This document shows, piece by piece, positions 9,882-20,928 of a DNA stretch of 64,000 nt (its first letter is position 1; every line of letters begins with the position of its first letter). Origin of the DNA: Octadecabacter sp. (lineage in GTDB: Bacteria; Pseudomonadota; Alphaproteobacteria; Rhodobacterales; Rhodobacteraceae); the NCBI GenBank assembly GCA_028825445.1, contig JAPKAD010000005.1, positions 62,001 to 126,000 on the forward strand. The letters run 5' to 3'. The position numbers and the translations under genes are program-made. The notes under the pieces were generated by a model. That model had not been told where the DNA came from and did no database searches. It was given only the letters and a program-made list of their open reading frames with translations.

Positions 9882-10691
9882 AATAATTTTCCATTTACAA
9901 TTAAATTTATCTAAGATGAATTGGTTATGTAATCCACCCAAGAGGCGCAACATTGCCAACATCCGTGTTTTATTCCCGCCATCACATAGATCATAAATTG
10001 ATGCTACCAAGATTTGAAAAAGCAACATGTTATGCCCAATGGGGATGCTGGTGACATCGGGCATCATTGGGTGAGCTTTTTAGGCTTTGGAAAAATTTTT
10101 ATCCTCATCATTGGAGTAAGCCATTTGACCTATTATAAAGATTTTTCCTATTCGTTTTATTGCCTTGGCCAAATCAATTATTATTATGACCCCACAATCC
10201 TGAAATCAGCACAGTGGAGACATCCTAAGCCAGCAGACGGCGGAACCAATCATGATTGAACGCAACGATGTCGACCTCGATCCACGTCACACTTCCTAAC
10301 CTTGCGCTTTCGCACCAACATCAATCAGCATGAGTTCAAAGTTGCGGGTGTGAAAATGACGGGTAAAAATGCTCAACTGGATATCAGGTATGAAGGCGTA
10401 AACATTTTTCCAATGAACGTAGACATGGCTTTGGCAAGCTCAGTCTTACCTATACCCACATGGCTTTTTTAAAAAACTCTTACCAAATCTTTGCTATAAA
10501 AGCTGTCTTCGAAAACTAACGACTACAAGTATCCTTCTAATGCAAAGGTCTTATTGCAATTCGTTAATATCTTGCATCAGTTAGCAGCTGTGGTTTCAAT
10601 ATAATTGACGCAAAAACGCTTGCGTCAAGGCGCGCATTGTTCACGCGTTGGAGGCAGGGTACGTTGTACTTAAATGTTATGGAGATCCAAA
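9882..10691. other. Non-coding spacer upstream of the ABC exporter and gcdH
   Basis: This divergent interval must hold promoters for both flanking genes, but no convincing -35/-10 pair stands out. A plus-strand open run from about 10255 to 10470 (containing VAGVKMTGKNAQLDIRYEG) reads somewhat like protein but has no start with a ribosome site and no family I recognise; it may be a gene relic or chance. No regulator gene for glutaryl-CoA metabolism is present, although one is often adjacent in related genomes. Confidence 0.5.
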
Positions 10692-11912
10692 ATGAATGAG
10701 TCGTCACCAATATTAACGGGTCATGGTCCTGATTTAGCATCTTTTGAATGGGCAGACGCCCTGCGCCTTGAAGATCAATTGAGCGAGGACGAGCGCATGC
10801 TACGCGACGCAGCCGCGACATTCGCCCAAACTAGCCTGCAACCAAAGGTGCGGGACGCATACCGTGAAGAAGTTACCGACCCTGGTATTTTTCGACAAAT
10901 GGGGGATGCAGGTTTGCTGGGTCTTACAATTCCTGAAGAATACGGGGGGCTGGGAGCGGGCTATGTGACTTATGGCCTTGTCGCGCGCGAAATCGAGCGC
11001 GTAGATTCGGGCTATCGTTCGATGATGTCTGTTCAAAGCTCGCTTGTGATGTACCCGATCCATGCCTACGGCTCTGAGGAACAGCGCCGCAAGTTTCTGC
11101 CTAAGTTAGCCAGTGGTGAGCTGATCGGGTGCTTTGGTTTAACAGAACCAGATGCTGGATCTGACCCAGCAGGTATGAAAACTCGCGCTAAAAAAACGAG
11201 GACAGGATATAAGATCAGTGGCGCCAAGATGTGGATTTCCAACGCGCCCATTGCCGACGTGTTTGTGGTCTGGGCCAAATCAGATCATCATGATGGCAAA
11301 ATTCGTGGCTTTATCCTTGAAAAAGGTATGGCTGGTCTTTCCGCCCCGAAGATTGGAGGCAAACTTTCCTTACGCGCATCCGTAACAGGCGAAATAGTGA
11401 TGGACGGGGTCGAAGTTGGTGAGGACGCCCTATTACCAAACGTCCAAGGTCTTAAGGGCCCTTTCGGATGCCTGAACCGTGCACGCTATGGCATCGCTTG
11501 GGGGGTCATGGGAGCCGCTGAATTCTGCTGGCACTCCGCTCTTCGTTACGGGCTTGATCGCAAGCAGTTTGGCAAACCACTGGCACAAACGCAGCTATTT
11601 CAAAAGAAACTTGCGGATATGCAGACTGAAATCACGTTGGGCTTGCAGTCTGCGCTGCAACTGGGCCGTTTAATGGACGCGGGCAAAGGTGCCCCAGCAA
11701 TGATTTCGATGATGAAACGCAATAACTGTGGCAAAGCACTTGATATCGCTCGCGCATCCCGTGACATGCACGGTGGCAACGGCATATCAGACGAATATCA
11801 CATTATGCGCCACATGGTTAACCTTGAAACTGTCAATACCTACGAAGGCACACATGATGTCCACGCACTGATCCTTGGTCGTGCGCAGACTGGATTACAG
11901 GCGTTCTTTTAA
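10692..11912 (+). CDS. gcdH: Glutaryl-CoA dehydrogenase (acyl-CoA dehydrogenase family)
   Basis: A 406-residue FAD enzyme that oxidises and decarboxylates glutaryl-CoA to crotonyl-CoA in lysine, hydroxylysine and tryptophan breakdown. Acyl-CoA dehydrogenase signatures are clear: [16 protein letters not shown] in the middle domain, KMWISNAP before it enters the beta domain, and the C-terminal [17 protein letters not shown] with the catalytic Glu near residue 385, which is the glutaryl-CoA form of this motif. The start at 10692 is favoured over an in-frame ATG 18 bases upstream because GGAG lies at a good distance before it. It appears monocistronic; the usual CoA-transferase partner is not adjacent. 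Confidence 0.93.
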   Translation: MNESSPILTGHGPDLASFEWADALRLEDQLSEDERMLRDAAATFAQTSLQPKVRDAYREEVTDPGIFRQMGDAGLLGLTIPEEYGGLGAGYVTYGLVAREIERVDSGYRSMMSVQSSLVMYPIHAYGSEEQRRKFLPKLASGELIGCFGLTEPDAGSDPAGMKTRAKKTRTGYKISGAKMWISNAPIADVFVVWAKSDHHDGKIRGFILEKGMAGLSAPKIGGKLSLRASVTGEIVMDGVEVGEDALLPNVQGLKGPFGCLNRARYGIAWGVMGAAEFCWHSALRYGLDRKQFGKPLAQTQLFQKKLADMQTEITLGLQSALQLGRLMDAGKGAPAMISMMKRNNCGKALDIARASRDMHGGNGISDEYHIMRHMVNLETVNTYEGTHDVHALILGRAQTGLQAFF

Positions 11913-12939
11913 TTTTTATTTTGTAGCAGGCATAAATAGCATGTCTGCTACTCAATATTGTCCTAATAAATAATTAAAGTTGCTAAATGTTGGTGAGATC
12001 ATTCATTGGATAAAATTATAATATAAAAAATAAAGCTGGTAGGTTTGTCCATGATTTAAAAAAATTTTGATCGTTTGCCATGATTAAAACGGATTCTACC
12101 ACCTGCTGAAGAATTCAGACATGCAGAACCTGTCAGAAAAAATCATATAGCGCTTTTTATTGCCGCTAGCTGTACATTGCTAATGAGCTTTAAAAATACA
12201 GCATCTGTGCGCAAACATAATGACGGTAACGCCCCACTTGGTTAGGGTTCTGTACAAAGCATAGCTGGTCAAATCTGACCTTTGATTTTAAAATCACAAC
12301 CAGATTGATTTGGCTATTTTGACCGGGTAGTTTACAATAATTTTATAGTGCTGGAGCTGCAATTTACGCTGCTGCAGTTGATAGTGTTACTGCAACAGAT
12401 ATGCAGGTTTTGGTTATCTAACCGCAAGCCAACCTTTGCCCATGTCAAAGGTACTTAGATTGAAGCCATCTCAATGCGCAGCGTTTGAACCTAAAGAATC
12501 ATTTGATTATGGCCCAAGCATCCAGATAATTAACCATTATACATGACCCGTTTGTAATCGAAGACGCCATACAAGCTTCGCTATGTACAAACTGCAACAA
12601 CGCTCATCTTGTTTTTTGCAATCTTGGTCCCAACGCAGAGCACACGTTGATGTCGGTGAATGTAATGACAAAGATGATCAAATTGGGCATGGATAAAAAT
12701 TTAATGCTTGCCAACTTCACGATCCTGTGAACCAGACGGCAGAAATGCATGCCTTATCTGCATACATTATTGCAATGCTTGTACGGCCAGAACCGCCACA
12801 AAAAACTTCTTGCCCGTCTTTGGCGTTTTGCTGATACTGTCAGCATAATGCCAATATTCGGAACAAAGACTCAAAAGTCTGAAACTAAAGGCAACTATTT
12901 TTAACATAAGTGCTGGTCTGAAAAAATTATCCCACGTGG
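11913..12939. other. Non-coding spacer, about 1 kb
   Basis: Apart from the stem-loop near its left end, nothing here can be assigned. A 66-codon open plus-strand run at 12530-12730 (for example LGPNAEHTLMSVNVMTK) and a 12-base palindrome GATTTTAAAATC near 12282 were seen. Neither has a start site, partner or family match; at this composition several such runs are expected by chance. Confidence 0.5.
11923..11951 (+). terminator. Stem-loop after gcdH, possible terminator
   Basis: Arms GTAGCAGGCAT and ATGTCTGCTAC pair with one mismatch around a 7-base loop, 11 bases after the gcdH stop. A run of T residues does not follow, so it may stabilise the mRNA end rather than terminate on its own. Confidence 0.45.
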
Positions 12940-13221
12940 TTAACCGCGATTATTTTCAAAGGCGCATCGGCCCCAGCGCAGTAGACGTACTCCAAAATAT
13001 CCCAATGTACCACCTACAGCAAGGCTAAGCGGTGATCCGGCTTCAAATACATTGCAGACAAAGCCCGCAACAATCATTGCTATCATAAAAGCTAGCGCAC
13101 GCACTTCGTTTTCCTGTAACTCAATATACTGACCCATGAATTTTGCTGCGCGACGCGCCAGTAGATTTTCAATCATGGGTGTCCCAGCGCCACAAGCTAA
13201 AGCTATTAAAAAACCAAACAT
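12940..13221 (-). CDS. Small membrane protein of unknown function
   Basis: A 93-residue protein with a ribosome site (GGGA) before ATG 13221. The first residues (MFGFLIALACGAGTP) form a hydrophobic or signal-like segment, then an amphipathic basic part (ENLLARRAAKFM), a membrane segment at about residues 44-61 (AFMIAMIVAGFVCNV) and a second at about 67-82 (LSLAVGGTLGYFGVRLL). It lies divergently from pyrC with a 138-base shared upstream region. I do not recognise a named family, though it resembles small conserved hypothetical proteins of Rhodobacterales. Two hydrophobic helices with a short hairpin suggest an inner-membrane location; no function is proposed. Confidence 0.7.
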   Translation of the reverse strand: MFGFLIALACGAGTPMIENLLARRAAKFMGQYIELQENEVRALAFMIAMIVAGFVCNVFEAGSPLSLAVGGTLGYFGVRLLRWGRCAFENNRG

Positions 13222-13359
13222 TTAGCTATCCCTTTTATAACTGAATTGGAACTACGCAAACTTACCCCAACTTGGCAAGTGTAGAAGAAAATGGGCACAG
13301 CTCAAGACTTAGCTCAATCCCTCTGGTCAGGAGGCGATACGCAGTGTACGGAGCACTAC

Positions 13360-14409
13360 ATGATCAAACAACGCCTAGATCGCATCATTATTCGCCAACC
13401 TGATGATTGGCATCTCCACTTGCGTGATGGTGCAATGATGCAAGCTGTAGCTCCTCTTTCAGCGGCACGTTTTGGTCGTGCGATCATCATGCCAAATCTT
13501 TCACCACCCGTTGTGACAGGTGCACAGGCGAGTGCTTATCGTGACAGAATTATGGCCAGCCTACCCGCTGAAACTAATTTCCGCCCACTGATGACGTGTT
13601 ATTTAACCGAAGACAGCGATGCCGATGATCTGGCAGCAGCCTACCGCAATGACATCATTACTGCGGTCAAATTATATCCTGCAGGTTCAACCACAAACTC
13701 CGCATCTGGCATCGCCAATTTTGACAAAATCCGCCCAATTTTAGAACGTATGGCCGACATAGGTCTGCCTTTGTGTGTGCACGGCGAAGTCACCGATCCA
13801 GACGTCGACATTTTTGACCGCGAAGCTGTATTCATTGACAAGGTACTAAAGCCAATCCGCAAAAAAGTACCCGACCTTAAAGTGATCATGGAACACATCA
13901 CTACGACAGACGCTGTGGATTATGTGCGCGACAGCCGTTCCAACCTTGCAGCCACGATCACAACGCATCATTTGATTATCAACCGCAACCACATACTAGC
14001 CGGTGGAATAAAACCACACTATTATTGCCTTCCCGTTGCAAAACGCGAAAAGCATCGCATCGCACTGGTTCAGGCGGCAATTTCCGGTGACAAACGGTTT
14101 TTTCTTGGTACAGATTCAGCGCCACATACGGACAGCAATAAACTTCAATCCTGTGGCTGCGCAGGCTGTTTCACCGCAATTAATACTATATCGTGCCTCG
14201 CGGAAGTTTTTGATGTTGCGGGGAAAATGGACAAACTTGAAAGTTTTACGTCGCTTGCGGGTCCACGGTTTTATGATCTTGCTCCCAATAAAGGCTTCGT
14301 AACGCTCACACGCGGCGATGTTGTAGTCCACCCCGATCACATCAATACCGCAGATGGTCCCATCACTGTATTCGATCCCGGTTTTCCACTGCACTGGCGC
14401 GTTGAATAA
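13360..14409 (+). CDS. pyrC: Dihydroorotase, E. coli PyrC type
   Basis: A 349-residue zinc amidohydrolase that cyclises N-carbamoyl-aspartate to dihydroorotate in pyrimidine synthesis, length equal to E. coli PyrC (348). Metal ligands are in place: [10 protein letters not shown] (His18, His20), the carbamylated lysine in VKLYPAG near residue 104, CVHGE, MEHITT, and FLGTDSAPH near the end. I start at ATG 13360, which has GGAG six bases upstream; the open frame continues 23 codons further upstream without support. pyrE follows after 19 bases, so consecutive steps of the pathway's second half are probably co-transcribed. Confidence 0.94.
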   Translation: MIKQRLDRIIIRQPDDWHLHLRDGAMMQAVAPLSAARFGRAIIMPNLSPPVVTGAQASAYRDRIMASLPAETNFRPLMTCYLTEDSDADDLAAAYRNDIITAVKLYPAGSTTNSASGIANFDKIRPILERMADIGLPLCVHGEVTDPDVDIFDREAVFIDKVLKPIRKKVPDLKVIMEHITTTDAVDYVRDSRSNLAATITTHHLIINRNHILAGGIKPHYYCLPVAKREKHRIALVQAAISGDKRFFLGTDSAPHTDSNKLQSCGCAGCFTAINTISCLAEVFDVAGKMDKLESFTSLAGPRFYDLAPNKGFVTLTRGDVVVHPDHINTADGPITVFDPGFPLHWRVE

Positions 14410-14428
14410 ACTTAAAAAAGAGACCTGA

Positions 14429-15103
14429 ATGATTCCCTCCTCCTTTCCTGAAAAATCTGAAATTGCCCGCCTAACAGCACGTATGCTGATTGAAATTGGC
14501 GCTATAAATTTTGACGCAGTTGACCCCTTCACCCATGCATCCGGCAAAAAGGCTCCAACTTACGTGGATTGTCGCAAATTAATTTCTTATCCGCGGATAA
14601 GGTCCATATTGATGGATTTTTTGGCCATTACAACAATGCGTGAAGTTGGTTTTGAAGCGTTTGACAACGTTGCAGGTGGCGAAACAGCAGGTATCCCATT
14701 TGGCGCTTTAATGGCCGAACGCCTAGCTTTGCCAATGACCTACGTACGCAAAAAACCAAAAGGCTACGGGCGCAACGCACGCATTGAAGGCGTGATGACC
14801 GAAGGCCAGCGCGTACTGCTGGTTGAGGATTTGACCACTGATGGCGGGTCCAAGTTATCCTTTGTTGATGCGATCCGTGAAACTGGCGCGACGTGCAATG
14901 CGACGGCCGTAATTTTCTTTTACGGCATATTTGAAGGTGTTGAACAAACTTTGGCCGACCACGGCATCCAGTTATTACATCTGTGCAATTGGTGGGACGT
15001 TCTTGAAGAAGCTAAAAATTCTAAAGCTTTTGATACTAATACTTTAACAGAAGTCGAAGCATATCTGCGAGATCCAGCTGGCTGGTCAGCCGCCCACGCG
15101 TGA
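14429..15103 (+). CDS. pyrE: Orotate phosphoribosyltransferase
   Basis: A 224-residue type I phosphoribosyltransferase joining orotate to PRPP to make orotidine monophosphate. The PRPP loop [14 protein letters not shown] lies near residues 129-142, and [17 protein letters not shown] near the N-terminus is the conserved orotate-side segment. It follows pyrC closely and forms a two-gene pyrimidine unit. No hairpin terminator is evident in the 191 bases before dnaB. Confidence 0.94.
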   Translation: MIPSSFPEKSEIARLTARMLIEIGAINFDAVDPFTHASGKKAPTYVDCRKLISYPRIRSILMDFLAITTMREVGFEAFDNVAGGETAGIPFGALMAERLALPMTYVRKKPKGYGRNARIEGVMTEGQRVLLVEDLTTDGGSKLSFVDAIRETGATCNATAVIFFYGIFEGVEQTLADHGIQLLHLCNWWDVLEEAKNSKAFDTNTLTEVEAYLRDPAGWSAAHA

Positions 15104-15294
15104 TCAAAATAAAAAATAAAGCTGCTAATTTTCCTAACTACTACAACATTTGGTAGACGACTGACTGTTAATATTGCACGAATTATGGCACAATAAAATT
15201 TGTAATTTTATTTATAGGTTATTTACTTTGCGGTCTTTCATTGCACTTTGTTTAACCTTAAAAAACGATGCGTCACCGGCTGAAGGGAAATTAA

Positions 15295-16782
15295 ATGAAC
15301 GAAATTTCGACTTTTAACGCGACTGGCACACCTGAGACCAGTGTTGATAGTGCTCCTCATTCTATTGAGGCCGAACAGCAGCTTCTTGGGGCGATACTGA
15401 CAAACAATGATATTTTTGATCGTATTGCCTCCATTGTTGGACCAGACAATTTTTACGATCCAGTTCATGCACGTATTTTTGAGGTTGCCGCAGCCCGCAT
15501 CGCTAAAAATAACCTAGCGTCCCCAGTAACGCTCAAAGCGTTCTTGGAGGACGACGAAGGCTTAAAAGAACTTGGCGGACCTGCTTATCTCGCGCGACTT
15601 GCAGGCGCAGCAATTTCGGCATTTGCGGCACGCGATTATGCGCAAATAATCTACGATCTCTCAGTGCGGCGAGAATTGATCACTGTCGGACAGGATATTG
15701 CAGCAAAAGCCAAAAAAGTAGATGTAGACAGCGAACCAAAAGAACAAATCGTAGAAGCCGAACAGGCACTTTATAAATTGGCTGAACAAGGTTCGACCGA
15801 AGGCGGCTTTCAATCTTTCCTTAAGGCCGTTACCGATGCCGTCAATGTCGCCAACTCCGCCTATCAGCGAGATGGTGGGCTGGCAGGCGTTGCCACTGAC
15901 CTCATCGATCTAGACAGTAAGTTAGGTGGGTTGCACAAATCCGACTTATTGATCCTCGCCGGCCGACCATCTATGGGCAAAACATCGCTTGCAACTAACA
16001 TTGCCTACAATGTCGCCAAAGCATATAAAAAAGGTAAACTTGCAGATGGGTCTGAAGGAACTGTTGACGGTGGCGTTGTAGGTTTCTTCAGCCTAGAGAT
16101 GTCAGCAGAACAGCTCGCAGGTCGTATCCTTGCAGAAGCCTCCGAAATTTCAAGTCATAAAATTCGCCAAGGGGACATGACCGAAGTCGAATTTCGCCGA
16201 TTTGTCGATGCCGCAAAAAATCTCGAAGCCTGCCCACTGTATATTGACGACACTGCGGCTATTCCAATCAGCCAACTCTCCGCCCGTGCCCGACGACTTA
16301 AACGCACGCATGGGTTGGATTTATTAATTGTTGACTATTTGCAGCTTGTGCGCGGCACGTCAGAACACCGTGTGCAGGAAATTGGTGAAATTTCCATGGG
16401 CCTTAAAGCCATAGCTAAAGAATTGCAGATCCCCGTAATCGCCCTTTCTCAGCTTTCACGTCAGGTGGAAAATCGCGAAGACAAACGTCCACAGCTCAGT
16501 GACTTGCGCGAATCCGGTTCTATCGAACAAGACGCCGACGTCGTTATGTTTGTCTACCGTGGCGAATATTACACGGAACGCGAAAAGCCTGAAGACAGCA
16601 ATATGGAAGCCATGGCGGCATGGCAGAATAAAATGAACGATCAGTTTGGCAAAGCTGAAGTGATCATCGGTAAACAACGCCACGGTCCAATTGGCATGGT
16701 TGAATTATCGTTCACACCTGAATTTACACGCTTCGGCAATCTTGCTAAGCGCTGGCATCAAAATAGTGATCAAGAATTTTAA
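15295..16782 (+). CDS. dnaB: Replicative DNA helicase
   Basis: A 495-residue hexameric 5'-3' helicase of the replication fork. An N-terminal primase-interaction domain (SIEAEQQLLGAILTNN, about residues 23-40) precedes a RecA-like motor with Walker A GRPSMGKTS near residue 223, Walker B LLIVDYLQL, and a conserved LSQLSRQVENREDKRPQLSD stretch. A good ribosome site (AAGGGA) precedes ATG 15295. No intein or insertion interrupts the motor. alr follows after 54 bases, an order common in Rhodobacterales. Confidence 0.95.
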   Translation: MNEISTFNATGTPETSVDSAPHSIEAEQQLLGAILTNNDIFDRIASIVGPDNFYDPVHARIFEVAAARIAKNNLASPVTLKAFLEDDEGLKELGGPAYLARLAGAAISAFAARDYAQIIYDLSVRRELITVGQDIAAKAKKVDVDSEPKEQIVEAEQALYKLAEQGSTEGGFQSFLKAVTDAVNVANSAYQRDGGLAGVATDLIDLDSKLGGLHKSDLLILAGRPSMGKTSLATNIAYNVAKAYKKGKLADGSEGTVDGGVVGFFSLEMSAEQLAGRILAEASEISSHKIRQGDMTEVEFRRFVDAAKNLEACPLYIDDTAAIPISQLSARARRLKRTHGLDLLIVDYLQLVRGTSEHRVQEIGEISMGLKAIAKELQIPVIALSQLSRQVENREDKRPQLSDLRESGSIEQDADVVMFVYRGEYYTEREKPEDSNMEAMAAWQNKMNDQFGKAEVIIGKQRHGPIGMVELSFTPEFTRFGNLAKRWHQNSDQEF

Positions 16783-16836
16783 ACTTGACTCATACCGCCC
16801 CTTGCGACCACGCGCACAGGCTGGCACAAAGACCCA

Positions 16837-17874
16837 ATGAGTACAGGTTTTTTATCAATTGATTTAGATGCGCTGACTGCCAACTGGCGTAGCTTAGACG
16901 AAATGACAGACGTGGAAACATGCGCTGTCGTCAAGGCGGATGGCTATGGGTTAGGCGCGGCCAAAGTCGGTCGGGCACTTATGAAGGTTGGCGTCAAACG
17001 CTTCTTTGTGGCCGTTGCTGAAGAAGGCGCAACATTACGTGAAGCCCTTGGTCCAAACGTTGAAATTTGCATTTTTGCAGGCCACATGCGTGGCGATACT
17101 GACATGATCGCTGACATGATGTTGACTCCGATCATCAACACAGTCGGTCAGCTTACCCGGCATCTCGAAGCACTACCAGAACATCCCTTTGGCGTGCAGC
17201 TCGATACTGGCATGAACCGCCTCGGGCTTGAAATCGACGAGTGGGCCTCCGTAGCTGAAATAGCGCTGTCGCAAAACTGCCGCCTTGTTATGAGCCACCT
17301 TGCCTGCGCCGACACTCCCGATCATCCAATGAACCATCAACAGCTTGATCAGTTTCACTTGATGACAGACGGTATCAATGTGCCACGGTCTTTGGCCGCG
17401 ACAGGTGGCATATTACTTGGTTCTGAGTACCACTTTGACATGACGAGGCCCGGGATCGGCCTGTATGGCGGCGCACCCTTCACCAACGCCGTTCCAGTGG
17501 TCAAATTGGACTTACCTGTCATCCAAGTTCGCACTGTCGAAGTAGGCGAAACTGTAGGCTATGCAAACTCATGGACAGCCGAACGTCCTTCAAAAATCGC
17601 AACCCTGTCAGGCGGTTATGCTGACGGATTTATTCGTGCTCTTTCTGGTAGCGCCAACCTGTGGCACGGGGCGCAAGCGGTACCGCTTGTTGGCCGCGTT
17701 TCAATGGACCTTATCACGGCAGACGTGACTGATCTGCCCGAACTGCCTGGCGTGTTATCTATCCTTGGTCCAGATCAAACCGTTGACGAACTGGCTGAGC
17801 GGGCGGGCACGATTGGATATGAAATTCTCACCTCTCTCGGGTCTAGATATCAGCGTCAGTTTTCAGACGGATGA
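16837..17874 (+). CDS. alr: Alanine racemase
   Basis: A 345-residue PLP enzyme making D-alanine for peptidoglycan. The PLP lysine is Lys33 in [12 protein letters not shown], followed by the TIM-barrel text [10 protein letters not shown] and the RPGIGLYGG phosphate region; the C-terminal beta domain has [11 protein letters not shown] and [11 protein letters not shown]. The length is slightly under that of many racemases (about 360) but no motif is missing. The stop codon overlaps the start of mlaE by four bases, which suggests translational coupling between cell-wall precursor and lipid transport genes. Confidence 0.94.
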   Translation: MSTGFLSIDLDALTANWRSLDEMTDVETCAVVKADGYGLGAAKVGRALMKVGVKRFFVAVAEEGATLREALGPNVEICIFAGHMRGDTDMIADMMLTPIINTVGQLTRHLEALPEHPFGVQLDTGMNRLGLEIDEWASVAEIALSQNCRLVMSHLACADTPDHPMNHQQLDQFHLMTDGINVPRSLAATGGILLGSEYHFDMTRPGIGLYGGAPFTNAVPVVKLDLPVIQVRTVEVGETVGYANSWTAERPSKIATLSGGYADGFIRALSGSANLWHGAQAVPLVGRVSMDLITADVTDLPELPGVLSILGPDQTVDELAERAGTIGYEILTSLGSRYQRQFSDG

Positions 17875-18647
17875 TCAGGTCACTTGCCTCTCTTGGCGCC
17901 AGTGTACTTGGGCTTTTGGCCACAATAGGACATCTGGCAATATTCACCACTCAAACCATTAGTCATCTTGTGCGTCCACCGTTTTACGGACGTGAATTCG
18001 GCGCTGCCTTGCTGCAGATTGGCTATTTTTCTCTTCCCGTTGTTGGCCTGACAGCCTTTTTCACAGGAGGGGCACTGGCGCTGCAAATCTATTCGGGTGG
18101 TGCGCGGTTTAGCGCTGAAGCCGTGGTGCCCCAAATTGTTGCCATCGGCATGGTGCGCGAACTTGGCCCTGTGCTAGTCGGCTTGATGATCGCCGCACGC
18201 GTGACCTCTTCAATCGCAGCCGAAATCGCTACAATGAAAGTTACAGAACAAATTGACGCACTTATCACGTTATCTACGCATCCGATAAAATATCTGATCT
18301 TGCCACGTGTATTGGCTGCAACATTAGTGATGCCATTCCTTGTGGCAATTGGTGACATTATTGGCATTTTTGGTGGTTTTTTAGTAGCCACAGAACGGCT
18401 GGACTTTAACGCCGCCTCATATTTGCAAAACACTACAGACTTCCTGACGCGGATCGATATCATATCATCGCTAGCAAAGGGTGCGGTATTCGGGTTCATC
18501 GCCGCCCTTATGGGCTGTTATTACGGTATGAACAGTGAACGCGGCGCCATGGGTGTTGGCCGTGCCACAAAATCAAGCGTCGTTGCTGCCGCCATTTTAA
18601 TCCTGGCCGCCAACTTCCTTCTTACCGAAGCGTTTTTCTCCGCATGA
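17871..18647 (+). CDS. mlaE: MlaE-type ABC lipid transport permease
   Basis: A 258-residue polytopic protein of the MlaE/TTC2 permease family (older DUF140), which moves phospholipids between inner and outer membrane. Family features are the [12 protein letters not shown] loop, the [22 protein letters not shown]-like block (about residues 98-120), followed by [11 protein letters not shown], and late hydrophobic helices with GCYYG. It overlaps alr upstream and mlaF downstream by four bases each. The substrate-binding MlaD gene, normally next in line, is not in the window; the following 1.5 kb is non-coding. Confidence 0.88.
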   Translation: MIRSLASLGASVLGLLATIGHLAIFTTQTISHLVRPPFYGREFGAALLQIGYFSLPVVGLTAFFTGGALALQIYSGGARFSAEAVVPQIVAIGMVRELGPVLVGLMIAARVTSSIAAEIATMKVTEQIDALITLSTHPIKYLILPRVLAATLVMPFLVAIGDIIGIFGGFLVATERLDFNAASYLQNTTDFLTRIDIISSLAKGAVFGFIAALMGCYYGMNSERGAMGVGRATKSSVVAAAILILAANFLLTEAFFSA

Positions 18648-19390
18648 TTAAAATTTTAGACGTTCACAAAACATTTGGCGCCAACGTTGTACTGCGCGGC
18701 GTAAATCTATCGGTAGCCAAAGGTGAAAGCATGGTTGTTATAGGTGGGTCTGGCACTGGAAAATCTGTTTTGATCAAATCAATTTTGGGCTTGGTAAAGC
18801 CAGATTCAGGCACTATCATAGTGGATGGAAAAAACGTCAAAAAAGGAAATCGCGACGCTTTCCTAGCGCGGTTTGGAATGCTGTTTCAGAGTGCCGCTTT
18901 GTTTGATTCGCTCCCAGTCTGGCAAAATGTTGCCTTCCGCCTGCTACGCGGCAGCCTCAAAAAAACAAAAGAAGAAGCGCGCGACATAGCTGTCAAAAAA
19001 CTGCGCCGCGTAGGCCTCGGGAGCGACGTCGCAGACCGCCTACCTGCTGAGCTATCCGGCGGCATGCAAAAGCGTGTCGGCCTTGCCCGAGCTATTGCTG
19101 TTGAACCAGAAATTATTTTTTTTGATGAACCGACTACGGGCTTGGATCCGATCATGGCAGGCGTTATTAACGACCTGATACACGAGATTGTTTCTGAAAT
19201 GGGGGCCACAGCTGTGACAATCACCCATGACATGACCAGCGCACGCGCGATTGCCGACAGGGTCGCGTTTCTGCATGCGGGTAAGGTTCAATGGACTGGA
19301 CTTGTGGGTGATATGGACGCTTCCGGCGACCCATATGTTGATCAATTCATTCATGGCCGGGCAACAGGGCCAATAGCAGCATTGCGCTAG
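18644..19390 (+). CDS. mlaF: MlaF-type ABC lipid transport ATPase
   Basis: A 248-residue cytoplasmic ATPase for the MlaE permease. Walker A is GGSGTGKSVL (about residues 36-45), the signature LSGGMQKRVGLARAIA has the Met-Gln form typical of MlaF/Ttg2A, Walker B reads IIFFDEPTTGLDP, and ITHDM carries the switch His. Its four-base overlap with mlaE marks a permease-ATPase pair. Nothing recognisable follows, so this is a two-gene locus rather than the full mlaFEDCB set. Confidence 0.9.
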   Translation: MIKILDVHKTFGANVVLRGVNLSVAKGESMVVIGGSGTGKSVLIKSILGLVKPDSGTIIVDGKNVKKGNRDAFLARFGMLFQSAALFDSLPVWQNVAFRLLRGSLKKTKEEARDIAVKKLRRVGLGSDVADRLPAELSGGMQKRVGLARAIAVEPEIIFFDEPTTGLDPIMAGVINDLIHEIVSEMGATAVTITHDMTSARAIADRVAFLHAGKVQWTGLVGDMDASGDPYVDQFIHGRATGPIAALR

Positions 19391-20928
19391 TCGATTTCAT
19401 CAACTCCAGCTCTATACTAAATGCTTAACGCAGCCTCCAAATTAGAGCTTTCTTTCAAAATCAGACAAAACGCTTACTCGTTTTGTGACTGGAAACCATG
19501 TGCTGGTATCAGCACGGGTATCCATCGCGTGCGCAATTAAATTTTAGCACGTCATGGATTAGGCTAACTTATAGACCAAATACAATATTTATGGCATGCT
19601 ATCGTTGAAATAAAATACTGGCAAGATATTGTTATTGTAAATATTTTTAAACTTTTCATAGGCACATTTAAATTTCTGTTCTGTCATCAAAACCTTACAA
19701 ACATACTTTATTTTTTAGGTAGTATTTTTTTAAGCATGAAGGGTAAACTTATCTAATCAGTCTTTTATGTAGTTAGGCTAGCATTTTCAAAATTTCACCT
19801 CAATATTTATGACCTTGGTGATCGGGTGAATTTTTATGGCTAACTTTAGCGTAAACCCTTGAATTATGTTTGTTGCTGAGATCAGCTAATTAACCTGAGT
19901 AGAGCAGAGTGTAATCAAGTGGATTGCAAAGACCAGCGTCCTGATCTCAATGTTTTTTGATGCCCGATACGAGTTGCGTCCTAGTATCTGAATGCTCACT
20001 TCACAGTTTTTAGCCAAGCATAGAAGACCTTCAAAGTTTTATAAAGTTGCGACGCTTCAAAACTGTCAGAGATTTTTATACGACAAGCGAATTTGATGCC
20101 ACGGCTACCACCTAGACCATCGGTCCTGTGAATTGATCAACATTCACAACGACAAAAAAGTAGTTCCCACAAAAATATTTTAAAAAAACCTGCACCAAAA
20201 AGAAGCTTAACGTCAACAATAATTGATTCAAAAGGCAGCATCGCCATACATGACAACCCAAAATGATCACAACTAGTTGAATTAAAAGAAAGCATTGTGG
20301 CATCGCACTTCAACAAAATGGAAGAACAGCTTGAGGCAGTACTGCCCTCTGTTGGCTAAAAAATAAGCAAATAAAGCTCTACTTTACTTTTACTACCAAG
20401 GAGATTGGCTGATTAATAATAACGCTGGCGTCTCATTAGTCTACTTTTTTGAAAATATTTTATAGACAATCCTACGCATTTTTAAATTCTTTCGACTGGT
20501 CTTATTCGTGATTTATTTGCTTCGCACTACTCTTAGGCGCAATCCCATTATCAATCTTTTGATACAACTTAGTAATTTTTGTCTTGGAAAGAATCTGGAG
20601 GCAGGATATTTTATCTATTTCAATTATTACCGTCTACGCAACTCATGCACATTCTAAAAATAATTGAAATGGTGTTAATGTTTTTTTGATCTGCACAAGA
20701 CAACGGGATTTACCGTGCTCAGCTACGTGAGAAAACTCACAGTTACAGATATTGTATTTATCTGGCTTAATGAGGCTGTAGTGAACGATGCAAGACATGT
20801 GACTGTTGAGGGTAATCGTGAAAATGCATCCACTGAATATTTGCAAGCTTCAATCTTTGATATTGCACCACTCACATTTTCAAAACCAACCCCTAGACGA
20901 CACCCACCCTTTGGGGCAAAAGTTAATC
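19391..20928. other. Non-coding AT-rich spacer between mlaF and radA
   Basis: About 1.5 kb with scattered stops in all frames. Open runs at 20112-20303 (minus) and 20643-20846 (minus) give Phe/Val-rich or basic text without starts or family traits. No mlaD-like remnant could be recognised. The radA promoter should lie toward the right end, but I cannot place it with confidence. Confidence 0.55.

Noticed and set aside
9882-10067. 62-codon N-terminal extension of the ABC exporter
   Set aside because: Not typical of the Atm1 family; a start with a purine-rich site lies at 9881.
10014-10259. 81-codon plus-strand frame upstream of gcdH
   Set aside because: Text is AT-driven (many Tyr, Ile, Lys, Phe), without start signal or family.
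10255-10470. Possible cytochrome c maturation (CcmE-like) fragment
   Set aside because: Only vague resemblance in one short segment; the key CcmE histidine motif is absent.
12530-12730. 66-codon open stretch in the gcdH-downstream spacer
   Set aside because: No start, no partner, no family; at this composition several such runs are expected by chance.
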